DNA from: Tannerellaceae bacterium
Lineage (GTDB): Bacteria > Bacteroidota > Bacteroidia > Bacteroidales > Tannerellaceae
Direction of reading: 5' to 3'
DNA length: 64,000 nt
Assembly (NCBI GenBank): GCA_031257015.1
Contig: JAIRPK010000022.1
Coordinates: 31,172-95,171, forward strand
This document shows, piece after piece, positions 18,224-26,588 of this stretch. The notes under the pieces were generated by a model, which was not told the origin of the DNA, did no database searches, and saw nothing but the letters and a program-made list of their open reading frames with translations. Position numbers and translations under genes: made by a program. Positions within the stretch are counted from its first letter, which is position 1, and each line of letters opens with the position of its first letter.

Positions 18224-18673
18224 CTAGTTGAGAAGCTTTTTGACGATTTCGGCAATTGCTTTGCCTTCTGCTTTACCGGCCAAAGCTTTATTGGCTGCCC
18301 CGATGACTTTTCCCATCTCTTTTGGGTCTTGCGCACCGGTTTGTTTGATGATGTCAGCAATTGCGCTTTCGAGTTCGTCGGCAGATAGTTGTTTGGGAAG
18401 GTATTCCTCGATGACGGCTATTTCTGCCAATTCGTTTTCTGCCAATTCGGGCCGTCCTTGTGATACAAATATGTTTGCGCTGTCTTTGCGCTGTTTAACC
18501 ATCTTTTGTAGAATCTTCACGGCTGATTCATCATTTAGATCGCCATCGCTGCCTTTGGCAGTTTTCGCTTCTATAAATTCCTTTTTTACTCCGCGCAATG
18601 CTTGGAGGCGTATTTTTTCTTTAGCCAGCATGGCTGCTTTGATGTCTTCGCTTACTTGTTCAAATAAATTCAT
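18224..18673 (-). CDS. GatB/YqeY-domain protein
   Basis: 149 residues covering the whole YqeY fold: MNLFEQVSEDIKAAMLAKEKIRLQALRGVKKEFIEAK at the N-terminus, AEIAVIEEYLPKQLS in the middle and GAQDPKEMGKVIGAANKALAGKAEGKAIAEIVKKLL at the C-terminus. The domain resembles the tail of GatB but stand-alone members have no proven role. It follows ftsZ by 24 bases, an arrangement I recall from other Bacteroidales. Confidence 0.9.
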   Translation of the reverse strand: MNLFEQVSEDIKAAMLAKEKIRLQALRGVKKEFIEAKTAKGSDGDLNDESAVKILQKMVKQRKDSANIFVSQGRPELAENELAEIAVIEEYLPKQLSADELESAIADIIKQTGAQDPKEMGKVIGAANKALAGKAEGKAIAEIVKKLLN

Positions 18674-18697
18674 ATTCAGAGTGTTTTTAATTGTTTT

Positions 18698-20002
18698 TTA
18701 AAATGATATTGCTTGATCGCTTCTGCCACTCTCCTCGACAGGGGCGGATACACAGGGATACCATTTGGCTTTAGCATTATCCCGTTGTGTTTTTAATTTT
18801 TTTAATGTTTTATAATCCTGCTTGTAGGCGGGAGTATTTTCAAGCATTACAATAATCTCGTCATTGTCTAAATCTTCCTCTGCCAGGATGTAGGACTGGA
18901 AGCGAATTCCAAGTTGCGCTGTTGGTGTAAAGTCTTCACCGTAGTATTTGCCTATCAGCTTTTGTTCATTTTCTTTTATTTCCTCCTCCTTCTCCGCTGT
19001 TTCCTTATCAATTATATCTATGTCCGGGATTGCGTCCTTGGAGAAGCCTGATGCAAGGATAGTAACTTTCAGCCTGTTGCCTAATGTATCATCATCGCAT
19101 CTACCCCACTTTGTTTCAATCTTGGTTTGATCGAAACGTGCCATAAATGCCCCTATCTCTTTCACTTCCTTTATGCTTAGCTTATGTTGTTTAGAGGTGG
19201 CTACATTTAGTAACATGCGCTGTGCTGCGTAAATATTATTATTATTCAACAGAGGAGAGTTGACGGCTTCATCAAGAGCAGTTTGCAGTCGCGTTGCCCC
19301 TTCTCCGTGTCCGTTGCTTATTAATGCGACGCCGCTATCGCAAAGAGTTGCTTTTACATCAGCAAGATCCAAGTTCATTTTACCTGGCACTGTAATAAGC
19401 TCTGCTATGCTTTTAGCAGCAATATGCAAGGTGTCATCAGCTTTTGCAAAACCATTGTCTGCGTCATCATCATCGTCAAAGACCTCAAGCAGACGGTCAT
19501 TGCATATCACCAATATGGCATCTACATTCTTACGCATTTCCTCCACTCCTTTCAGGGCCTTTAATACTCGAGGTCGTCCTTCCCAGATAAAAGGGATTGT
19601 CACAATACTTACCGTCAGAATTTCCTTATTTTTCGCAATATTAGCTATTATTGGAGCGGCTCCCGTGCCTGTTCCTCCCCCCATTCCTGCAGTAATAAAA
19701 ACCATCTTTGTCCCATCGCTTAGACGTTGCCCGATTTCATCTTTGCTTTCAATTGCTGCCAAGCGGGCTTTTTCAGGATCACCGCCGGCTCCTTCGCCGT
19801 TTCCCAATACAAGTTTGTCCGGCACTTTTGACTTTTCCAAATCTTGTTTATCTGTATTGCAAAGTAAAAATGTAACATCGCCTATCCCTTTGTCATACAT
19901 GTGAGATACAGCATTCCCACCACCGCCACCTACACCTATTACTTTTATGATTTTAGGGTTTTCTGTGGTTAATACAAATCCATCTTCTATTGAGTCATCC
20001 AT
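18698..20002 (-). CDS. ftsZ: Cell division GTPase FtsZ
   Basis: 434 residues. The GTP-binding parts are intact: VGGGGGNAVSHM (~22), the tubulin signature AGMGGGTGTGAAP (~105), VTIPFIWEGRPR, and the T7-loop segment NLDLADVKATL (~210). A run of acidic residues (FDDDDDADNGF, ~175) sits where relatives have a more mixed loop. The C-terminal linker includes MLENTPAYKQDYKTLKKL, and the protein ends without a tail peptide that I recognise. It polymerises into the Z ring. It is the last division gene, preceded by ftsA with 50 bases between. Confidence 0.97.
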   Translation of the reverse strand: MDDSIEDGFVLTTENPKIIKVIGVGGGGGNAVSHMYDKGIGDVTFLLCNTDKQDLEKSKVPDKLVLGNGEGAGGDPEKARLAAIESKDEIGQRLSDGTKMVFITAGMGGGTGTGAAPIIANIAKNKEILTVSIVTIPFIWEGRPRVLKALKGVEEMRKNVDAILVICNDRLLEVFDDDDDADNGFAKADDTLHIAAKSIAELITVPGKMNLDLADVKATLCDSGVALISNGHGEGATRLQTALDEAVNSPLLNNNNIYAAQRMLLNVATSKQHKLSIKEVKEIGAFMARFDQTKIETKWGRCDDDTLGNRLKVTILASGFSKDAIPDIDIIDKETAEKEEEIKENEQKLIGKYYGEDFTPTAQLGIRFQSYILAEEDLDNDEIIVMLENTPAYKQDYKTLKKLKTQRDNAKAKWYPCVSAPVEESGRSDQAISF

Positions 20003-20052
20003 TTTATTCCTACTTTAAATTATTCTTTCTTTTCTTATTCTTTCTCTTCGTC

Positions 20053-21471
20053 CTAATCATCTTTGAAAATCCAGTCCATAATGCTACCGCCCTTTTCCTT
20101 GGGTTCCTTGGGTTCCTTGTTTTTTTTGCGATTGCGTCCCCACTTTTCTACTTTTACCTTTTTCCCATCTTTTGTTTCATTGTCGTCACTAGTAGCAGTA
20201 GTTTGCTTCTCAATTGCAACCTTTTCAATATCTGGAAAAAGGTCTCTCCCGCTCGGCGGCGGTGCTGGCATGGCCGAACAATTCATGTAGTTCTTATCTC
20301 CATGCAGTAACAAGCCGATGGATACGTAATCCGGGGCTATGTTGGGGGATTGTCTCTTGAGGATGATATTCCTCCGATAAGATGAGACTTTACGGACCTC
20401 CACTTTCAAACAATCCTCAATGAATTTATCCAGCTGCGGAAGAGACGCGGCTTTGCCAGTGATGAAGATTCCCGACTTCAGGAATGTCCCCAAATTGTCT
20501 GCCTCGCGGCGATTCTCTGCTCTGACTATTTCTCTTAAGCAATGTTCCGCATTTGCGATAATCTCATATTGTCGCGCCATTATTACTTCATAAAAAGATT
20601 TCGGGTCTATTGAGCGTAACTCTGACTTGTCAGGAGTGTTCACGCTGATGAAAGAGCTTTTATTCTCGTCAGCAATAGCGCAGCCGTGCTCAAGTTTGAG
20701 TTTCTCGGCCTCGACTTCGGATAACCCGAACCGTTCAGCGATATCCCTGGTTATTAGATTGGCACCCAGCGGGATAGTTCTAAGCCCCAGCAACCGCCCT
20801 TTCTTGTAAACGCTTACCGATGTCACTCCACTTCCAAAATCAATCAGGGCGCACCCCAATTCTTTGTCATTTTCGCTCAAAACCGCATCCGACAGAGCCA
20901 AGGGTGTGACAATTATGCCTGCCAATCCGTTCTTCAGACCAGCAGCCTTGACTGTCTCCAACACATCTCTACGCAAGGTATGTCGCGCAAGTATGAGCGG
21001 ATATTTAGCCTCAATCATTGAGCAAACGCTTCCGACCGGATTAGGATCCAATTGTCCATTCAAATAGCAGGCCGGCTCCAAAATATCCAATACATCTTCC
21101 TCCGTTGGCAATTGGTGCTCAATTTCGTTCTTTAACTCGTCCATTAAAGCGTCAGTCACTTTTCCGTGAGATTCCAATGAGTGAGAGATACTTATTTCTT
21201 CTGATCGCACTGACTGCCCGCCAATGCCTATAAACACTTTTCCGATGCGTGAGCCTGGAATCTTATTCTCCAACTTCCTGATTAGCGATTTCAGCCTTTC
21301 AGACGTTTCATTCACGTTCCTAATACATCCACGCCGGATACATCCTTCCGAATCCTCAGTCTCGTAAGACAAGACGGTGAATCCGTCACCTGTTTGCTCA
21401 CGCCGACCTACGATTCCCGTTAAGATGGAACTTCCTAATTGTATTGCTGCTATAAACTCCGTGTATGGCAT
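20053..21471 (-). CDS. ftsA: Cell division protein FtsA
   Basis: 472 residues, actin/Hsp70-type ATPase: AAIQLGSSILTGIVGRR at the N-terminus, the 1C subdomain (VFIGIGGQSVRSEE), phosphate motif CALIDFGSGVTSVSVY (~210) and FITGKAASLPQLDKFIEDCL (~350). The C-terminus is lysine-rich and ends GGSIMDWIFKDD, where the last hydrophobic residues resemble the membrane-targeting helix that tethers FtsZ. It starts six bases after ftsQ. Confidence 0.96.
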   Translation of the reverse strand: MPYTEFIAAIQLGSSILTGIVGRREQTGDGFTVLSYETEDSEGCIRRGCIRNVNETSERLKSLIRKLENKIPGSRIGKVFIGIGGQSVRSEEISISHSLESHGKVTDALMDELKNEIEHQLPTEEDVLDILEPACYLNGQLDPNPVGSVCSMIEAKYPLILARHTLRRDVLETVKAAGLKNGLAGIIVTPLALSDAVLSENDKELGCALIDFGSGVTSVSVYKKGRLLGLRTIPLGANLITRDIAERFGLSEVEAEKLKLEHGCAIADENKSSFISVNTPDKSELRSIDPKSFYEVIMARQYEIIANAEHCLREIVRAENRREADNLGTFLKSGIFITGKAASLPQLDKFIEDCLKVEVRKVSSYRRNIILKRQSPNIAPDYVSIGLLLHGDKNYMNCSAMPAPPPSGRDLFPDIEKVAIEKQTTATSDDNETKDGKKVKVEKWGRNRKKNKEPKEPKEKGGSIMDWIFKDD

Positions 21472-21477
21472 AAATTC

Positions 21478-22221
21478 CTATTTTTTCGTACAAACAATCT
21501 GATTCTTATATTTCAAGTTAATGATCCCATATTTATTCCATCCTATTTTCGGAATCGCCTGCTCGTAAAAGAGGCGCAAGTTGGACAGTTTTTCTTTAAA
21601 ATTATCAAACGACCCCAGCAATATCCGATGATCCCCTACTCGCGGAATAAGTTCTACCTCTTTGTCGGGACGGATATAGATCTGTTCGATTTGATTATTC
21701 CAAAATTCATTTTCCAGCAAAAATAATGAAAATTCATACAAGTTGGTTCGCGCATAATCTTTTTCAATATTGCCGCTTGCAACAGGCGTATATGCGGCGT
21801 ATTTGCCGCTTGCAGGCATGATCTCGCCCTTTCTGTCAACATAATAATCGGACGAACCGGTAATGATTCGTAACACTGGTGTTTTCTCCATCACTTTTAT
21901 TTTAATCATATCCGATGGAGTTTTATATACATCAACGTCGGAAACTAATCCGTTACGCCTGATTTCCAGCTTGATTTTATTCGTATTTATCTCGTTCATC
22001 GGTTTCCCGTTCGGGTGAAGACCGGCATTCTTCAGTGCTAGGACGATTTCGGACTCGGTCAGGAATGTTTTGCCGTTTTCGCTCTTAATCGTGACGGACA
22101 GTCCGCGGCATTGATCGTCCTGCTTCGTATCCTTGAAGCGCACGGCAACAATAATGATATATATCATCAGTAATAGCGTTAGAACCGCTGCGAACAGGCG
22201 AATGGTGCGGAGGCGCTTCAT
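21478..22221 (-). CDS. ftsQ: Cell division protein FtsQ
   Basis: 247 residues with a single N-terminal membrane helix (TIRLFAAVLTLLLMIYIIIV, ~6-25). A weakly conserved POTRA-like region (GLSVTIKSENGKTFLTESEIVLALKNAG) and the FtsQ beta domain ending YGIINLKYKNQIVCTKK follow. The start overlaps the end of the MurG-MurC gene as ATGA. The assignment combines weak sequence similarity with cluster position. Confidence 0.88.
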   Translation of the reverse strand: MKRLRTIRLFAAVLTLLLMIYIIIVAVRFKDTKQDDQCRGLSVTIKSENGKTFLTESEIVLALKNAGLHPNGKPMNEINTNKIKLEIRRNGLVSDVDVYKTPSDMIKIKVMEKTPVLRIITGSSDYYVDRKGEIMPASGKYAAYTPVASGNIEKDYARTNLYEFSLFLLENEFWNNQIEQIYIRPDKEVELIPRVGDHRILLGSFDNFKEKLSNLRLFYEQAIPKIGWNKYGIINLKYKNQIVCTKK

Positions 22222-24671
22222 CTCGGTCTGGTTAAAAGGATTTCCTTTACCGGCTTGACAAGACGGTCTATATCTCCGGCGCCAGCCATCAGGACAACAT
22301 CGTAATCAGCTTTTTTCATCACGGCTACAAGTTCATCTTTCGTGCATAACGTTTTCCTCGGAGCTGTTACTCTGTCGAATATAATTTGAGATGTTATGCC
22401 TGGAATAGCTTCTTCACGAGCCGGATAGATGTCCAAAAGAATCAGTTCGTCGGCCAATGAAAGAGCCTCGGCGAAATCCGCTGCAAAATCGCGTGTCCGC
22501 GAATAGAGATGAGGTTGAAAAACAACGGTAAGTCTTCTTCCTGCATACAATTCTTTTACAGACCGTATGCTCTCCCTTATTTCCGACGGATGATGGGCAT
22601 AATCGTCAATCAGTGCAATATCCTTGTTATTTATATGTATATCAAACCGTCGCCCGGAGCCGCCAAAAGTAGCCATAGCGTTCTTAACCTCCGCTGCACT
22701 AACTCCATTCAAGGTCGCAATAGCAATAGCAGCTACGGCATTTTCAATATTTATCCTCACCGGAACGCCGAGTTTAATATCATCAATGCGGAAGTCGGGA
22801 GCTATGAAATCAAAATGTATTTCTCCGTTACTGATACAAATATTCCCGGCATGAAAATCACCATCATCGGTTGAGTATGTATAAAGCTTAACGCCACGCT
22901 TTAGTCGAGGATTAATGTTTATTCCCTTTTTCATCACCAGCGTCCCACCCGGAACGACAAGCGAACTGAAATGGGCGAAACTCTCGCGATATGCGTCGCC
23001 AGTACCATAAATATCAAGATGGTCTTCGTCAGCCGAGGTTATAACTGCCATATATGGAGTAAGGCAATGGAAAGAACGGTCATATTCGTCTGCCTCCACG
23101 ACTGTAAACTCGCTCTTTGCGGATAGAAGCAGGTTTGAATTATAATTTTTCAGAATCCCCCCAAGGAACGCCGTACAATCAACGGTTGATTGTTTCAGCA
23201 GATGGGCGACCATGGACGAAGTAGTAGTCTTACCATGTGTCCCGGCGATACATAGCGCTTTCGACGTAGCTGTAATACGCCCTAGCGCCTCGCTCCGCTT
23301 TATGATTTCAAAGCCATTTTCCCTGAACCAGCATAGTTCGCGATGCGAATCTGGTACCGCCGGTGTATATATAATTAATGTATGAACCGGAGAACGAAAT
23401 TTTTCCGGAATAAGAGCAACGCTATCTTCATAATGAATCTCCGCCCCCTCCTGCCGAATACTTTCAGTGAGCGGCGAGGCCGTCCGATCGTAGCCGCCAA
23501 CGCTTTTTCCTTTCGACAAATAATAACGTACCAGGGCGCTCATTCCGATTCCACCTATCCCGATGAAATAAACGGACTTCTTGATTATGTTATCAATTTC
23601 GTTGACAATACGCCCAGCGCTATCGGAACAACCCAGGGCCAACATGCGTTCACTCATTTTCTCAAGTATATCATTATTTTTAATCATATCCACCGCCTTG
23701 ACCAATTCTCCGTACAGTTTATTTTCATGAATAACGACTGCACCACCGTTTAATCCTACTGCCAGCGCATTTTTAGTCTGGTGATTGGCAGTGACATTAG
23801 GTGAAGGAACCAGGATGGCCGGCTTGCCCAAGAGCGTCAATTCGGAAATCGTCCCGGCTCCCGCACGGGAAATAACCAAGTCCGCCGCCGCATAAGCATA
23901 GTCCATGCGCGTAATAAATGCCTCAACCCAAATTGACGACGTATTGCTATACACGGCAACTTTTTCTCTCATGGATTCAATATAGCGACTTCCGGCCTGC
24001 CAGATAAGCTGGACGTCCGCCCCAATTATGTTCGGGAGAATATCGGCGACGGCATAATTTATTTCTCTTGCTCCCAGGCTACCGCCGATTATAAGCAACG
24101 TTCTGCGTGCAGGCGACAAGCCGAAATAGGAAAAAGCCTCATTTCTGTTTACATCAAAATTCTCAATGTCGTGTCTTACCGGATTGCCGGTAAGGACGAT
24201 GTTCTTCGCTGGGAAATATCGTTCCAAATCCTTGTATGCCACGCAAATTTTTGCAGCCTTATTAGCGAAAAGGCGGTTTGTAATGCCTGGAAACGAGTTT
24301 TGCTCCTGAATCAGGAAGGGAATCCCCAAAGCCGACGCTGCCCACATCACCGGCGAGCTGGCATAGCCTCCAGTTCCTACAACTATATCCGGCTTAAATT
24401 CAAGGATAATTTCCTTTGCCCGGCGTCTGCTTGTAATAAAAAAAGTCTTAATAGCCTTCAAGGCTTTCCATGGATTGGTTCGGCTAATGCCGCTAACAGG
24501 AATCCCGACAATGTGATAGCCCGCATCGGGAACCATCTTCATTTCCATCCTTCCCTCTGCTCCGACAAAGAGGATCTCCACTCCAGGATAACGCTCCGTC
24601 AGTTTTCCGGCAATTGCAATGGCAGGGAAAATATGCCCGCCTGTTCCACCTCCGCTAATGATTACTTTCAT
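22218..24671 (-). CDS. murG-murC: MurG-MurC fusion: lipid I GlcNAc transferase and UDP-MurNAc-L-alanine ligase in one chain
   Basis: 817 residues. Residues 1-365 form a complete MurG: SGGGTGGHIFPAIAIA (~6), GTGGYASSPVMWAA, EQNSFPGITNR, GGSLGAREIN and the donor-binding SRAGAGTISEL. Residues 367-817 form a nearly complete MurC: YFIGIGGIGMSALVRYYLSKGK, P-loop GTHGKTTTSSMVAHLL (~480), EADEYDRSF, DDYAHHPSEI and FQPHLYSRTRDF. The join is VNEIDNIIKKS-VYFIGIGG with no linker. MurC has lost only the few residues that usually precede its Rossmann fold. Both catalytic parts look intact. The frame is open without stops across 23560-23600, so this is a true fusion unless the sequence has an error there. 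Confidence 0.95.
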   Translation of the reverse strand: MKVIISGGGTGGHIFPAIAIAGKLTERYPGVEILFVGAEGRMEMKMVPDAGYHIVGIPVSGISRTNPWKALKAIKTFFITSRRRAKEIILEFKPDIVVGTGGYASSPVMWAASALGIPFLIQEQNSFPGITNRLFANKAAKICVAYKDLERYFPAKNIVLTGNPVRHDIENFDVNRNEAFSYFGLSPARRTLLIIGGSLGAREINYAVADILPNIIGADVQLIWQAGSRYIESMREKVAVYSNTSSIWVEAFITRMDYAYAAADLVISRAGAGTISELTLLGKPAILVPSPNVTANHQTKNALAVGLNGGAVVIHENKLYGELVKAVDMIKNNDILEKMSERMLALGCSDSAGRIVNEIDNIIKKSVYFIGIGGIGMSALVRYYLSKGKSVGGYDRTASPLTESIRQEGAEIHYEDSVALIPEKFRSPVHTLIIYTPAVPDSHRELCWFRENGFEIIKRSEALGRITATSKALCIAGTHGKTTTSSMVAHLLKQSTVDCTAFLGGILKNYNSNLLLSAKSEFTVVEADEYDRSFHCLTPYMAVITSADEDHLDIYGTGDAYRESFAHFSSLVVPGGTLVMKKGININPRLKRGVKLYTYSTDDGDFHAGNICISNGEIHFDFIAPDFRIDDIKLGVPVRINIENAVAAIAIATLNGVSAAEVKNAMATFGGSGRRFDIHINNKDIALIDDYAHHPSEIRESIRSVKELYAGRRLTVVFQPHLYSRTRDFAADFAEALSLADELILLDIYPAREEAIPGITSQIIFDRVTAPRKTLCTKDELVAVMKKADYDVVLMAGAGDIDRLVKPVKEILLTRPR

Positions 24672-24688
24672 GATGGCATATATATAAT

Positions 24689-25942
24689 TTATTTATCTTT
24701 TAACGCTGCCAAAGGCGTATCTTCGGAGCTGCCGGCTTCTGCTTCCAGAACTTCATCATCTCCTTCTTCCACCTCCTCTTCAACATCTTCTTCATTCCCT
24801 ATGCCTGCTCCGAAACGGCTTACACTCAGTATAATACCGATATATACGCAGGTGATAACCGTTGATGTCCCTCCGCGACTGATTAACGGTAGCGGCTGGC
24901 CGGCTATGGGAAATAGATCGACAACAACTGCCATGTTGAGAAAGGCTTGCATACAAATCAATAAACTGCATCCCAGGACAAGATACTTTGGAAATAGTTT
25001 TTCGCATTTACGGGCAATCACTCCGGCTCGGATTAATATAATAATATATAGAATCATCACAATTATACCTCCGATTACTCCCATCTCCTCAACTATTATC
25101 GCGAATATATAATCTGCATATGCCAGAGGAAGAGTTTCTCGCTGTTGCCCCAGTCCGGGGAATTTTCCCAGACCTCCGTTAGCAATTGCAATCTTGGAAT
25201 ATACAGTTTGTCTGTTATCATCATCTATAACAAACGATTTTACATCCTGCTTAGGCTCCGGCTCAACATACATCGTCAACCGGTGTTTTATTTTCGCCAA
25301 AATAGCATGATCGTTCAAGTCCTTCTGAGGCAATGCAAATATAACAGCCACTCCCAGCGCCAGCAACAACATAAGAACGAATGTTAATGAAAGCATCCGC
25401 TTCCACGACACTTGACCGATAAACATAAACAGAACCATAAAGACGAGAATAATCCCCCCGGTCGAAAAATTTTCCAACATAATAAGCCCGACAACAGGCA
25501 GAACTCCCAAAATAACAAACCAAAATCTTTGGGCTTCCGTAAATTTTTTCCGTTTGCTAAGACAAAAGGCCATAAATATGACACAGGCGAGCTTGGCTAC
25601 TTCTGATGGCTGGAAACTTATTCCAAACAGTCTGTACCAGCGATATGAACCGTTTATCTCTACTCCCCCAACAAGCGTCAGGACTAGAAGAAGGATGGAT
25701 ATAGGCAGCAACAGCGCTCCTATCGACAGCCAGCGGCATGGGATATGATGAATAATGACGGCCGCAACCATTCCTATAAATATCATTTGCTCATGACGGA
25801 TTATAAATGACCAATAATTATCGGCCTTATATGCCAGTACACTTGATGCACTAAACACTTCAATCGTCGAGACGATCGCTAAAAGCATGAATGTAATCCA
25901 TATTGACCTGTCGCCTTTAAATATTCTATTGACTAATTCCAT
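24689..25942 (-). CDS. ftsW: Lipid II polymerase FtsW (SEDS family)
   Basis: 417 residues with about ten membrane helices. SEDS features include NGSYRWYRLFGISFQPSEVAKLACVIFMA (~95-125), EEMGVIGGIIVMILYI (~285) and PLISRGGTSTVITCVYIGIILSVSR (~350-375). The cytoplasmic tail (~380-417) is strikingly acidic (EEDVEEEVEEGDDEVLEAEAG), possibly a contact surface for FtsZ or other divisome parts; that is inference. The 646 bases before it, toward murD, hold array C and a likely private promoter at 26030-26037. Confidence 0.95.
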   Translation of the reverse strand: MELVNRIFKGDRSIWITFMLLAIVSTIEVFSASSVLAYKADNYWSFIIRHEQMIFIGMVAAVIIHHIPCRWLSIGALLLPISILLLVLTLVGGVEINGSYRWYRLFGISFQPSEVAKLACVIFMAFCLSKRKKFTEAQRFWFVILGVLPVVGLIMLENFSTGGIILVFMVLFMFIGQVSWKRMLSLTFVLMLLLALGVAVIFALPQKDLNDHAILAKIKHRLTMYVEPEPKQDVKSFVIDDDNRQTVYSKIAIANGGLGKFPGLGQQRETLPLAYADYIFAIIVEEMGVIGGIIVMILYIIILIRAGVIARKCEKLFPKYLVLGCSLLICMQAFLNMAVVVDLFPIAGQPLPLISRGGTSTVITCVYIGIILSVSRFGAGIGNEEDVEEEVEEGDDEVLEAEAGSSEDTPLAALKDK

Positions 25943-26029
25943 TGTAAAACTTAACGTTTAGAGTTAGAAATTATGAATAATCCGCCTCTTTCCTTCAGGT
26001 TTCGGCCGGACATTACACCGTATCTTCTG

Positions 26030-26037
26030 CAAATTTA
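26030..26037 (-). promoter_or_regulatory. Candidate internal promoter for ftsW and the downstream division genes
   Basis: The minus strand reads TAAATTTG (TAnnTTTG), 88 bases upstream of the ftsW ATG. It could restart transcription after array C. No good -33 TTTG was seen. Confidence 0.35.
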
Positions 26038-26115
26038 ATGAATCTAATGAAGAGATTACAATTGTCTGTTTTATTTCAATCTTGACTTTCTTGTCGAAAA
26101 CAAATATTATTTTCA

Positions 26116-26144
26116 TTTGGATGTTTATTATTTTTGTATATTTG
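26116..26144 (+). promoter_or_regulatory. Candidate plus-strand promoter reading into array C
   Basis: TTTG (26116-26119), 17 bases, then TATATTTG (26137-26144) resembles the -33/-7 pair of Bacteroidota promoters. An ATG follows at 26175 and array C at 26207. Transcription from here would be antisense to the mur-fts run. Confidence 0.4.
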
Positions 26145-26206
26145 TACAGTTTTAACAGTATATCAATAGTTTAAATGAACTTTATTTATAATAAAATAAA
26201 TTATAT

Positions 26207-26479
26207 GGGTCCTCGAATGAGTTGCATAGGTACTCAAATGATTCATACGGGCACTCGAACAAGCAGAACGGGTACTCAAATGAGTCGGAGGGGTACTCGA
26301 ATGAATTGTACGGGTACTAAAATAAACCAGACGGGTACTCGAACAATTTATATGGGTACTCAAATAAATTGGACGAGTACTCGAATGAATTAAACGAGTA
26401 CTAAAATGAATCGGATGAGTACCCGTTTAAATCGAACGAGTACTCGAATAAGTTAAATTAGTACTAATCCAAGCTCTTC
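26207..26479. repeat. Array C: twelve 21-bp units between murD and ftsW
   Basis: Twelve consecutive 21-base units (26207-26458) and a partial thirteenth. Each starts with G(G/A)GTACTC and continues GAATGA or AAATGA, then a variable six to seven bases. The GTAC core is the best conserved part, and in later units it extends to the palindrome GAGTACTC. A 72-codon frame starting at ATG 26175 crosses the first units, giving a heptad of type (G/S)T(R/Q)-hydrophobic, but it stops at 26393 inside the array, so the array as a whole is not protein-coding. It lies inside an otherwise tightly packed cell-wall operon. Confidence 0.9.
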
Positions 26480-26588
26480 TAATACTGGAATAAAACCGCC
26501 GGATGCTCCTCTTCCTTCAATAGATGTTAAATAAAATCAGCCAACAGGCTGTCGCAACTAAACAGAGTTTTTTTCAATCATCATAGAT

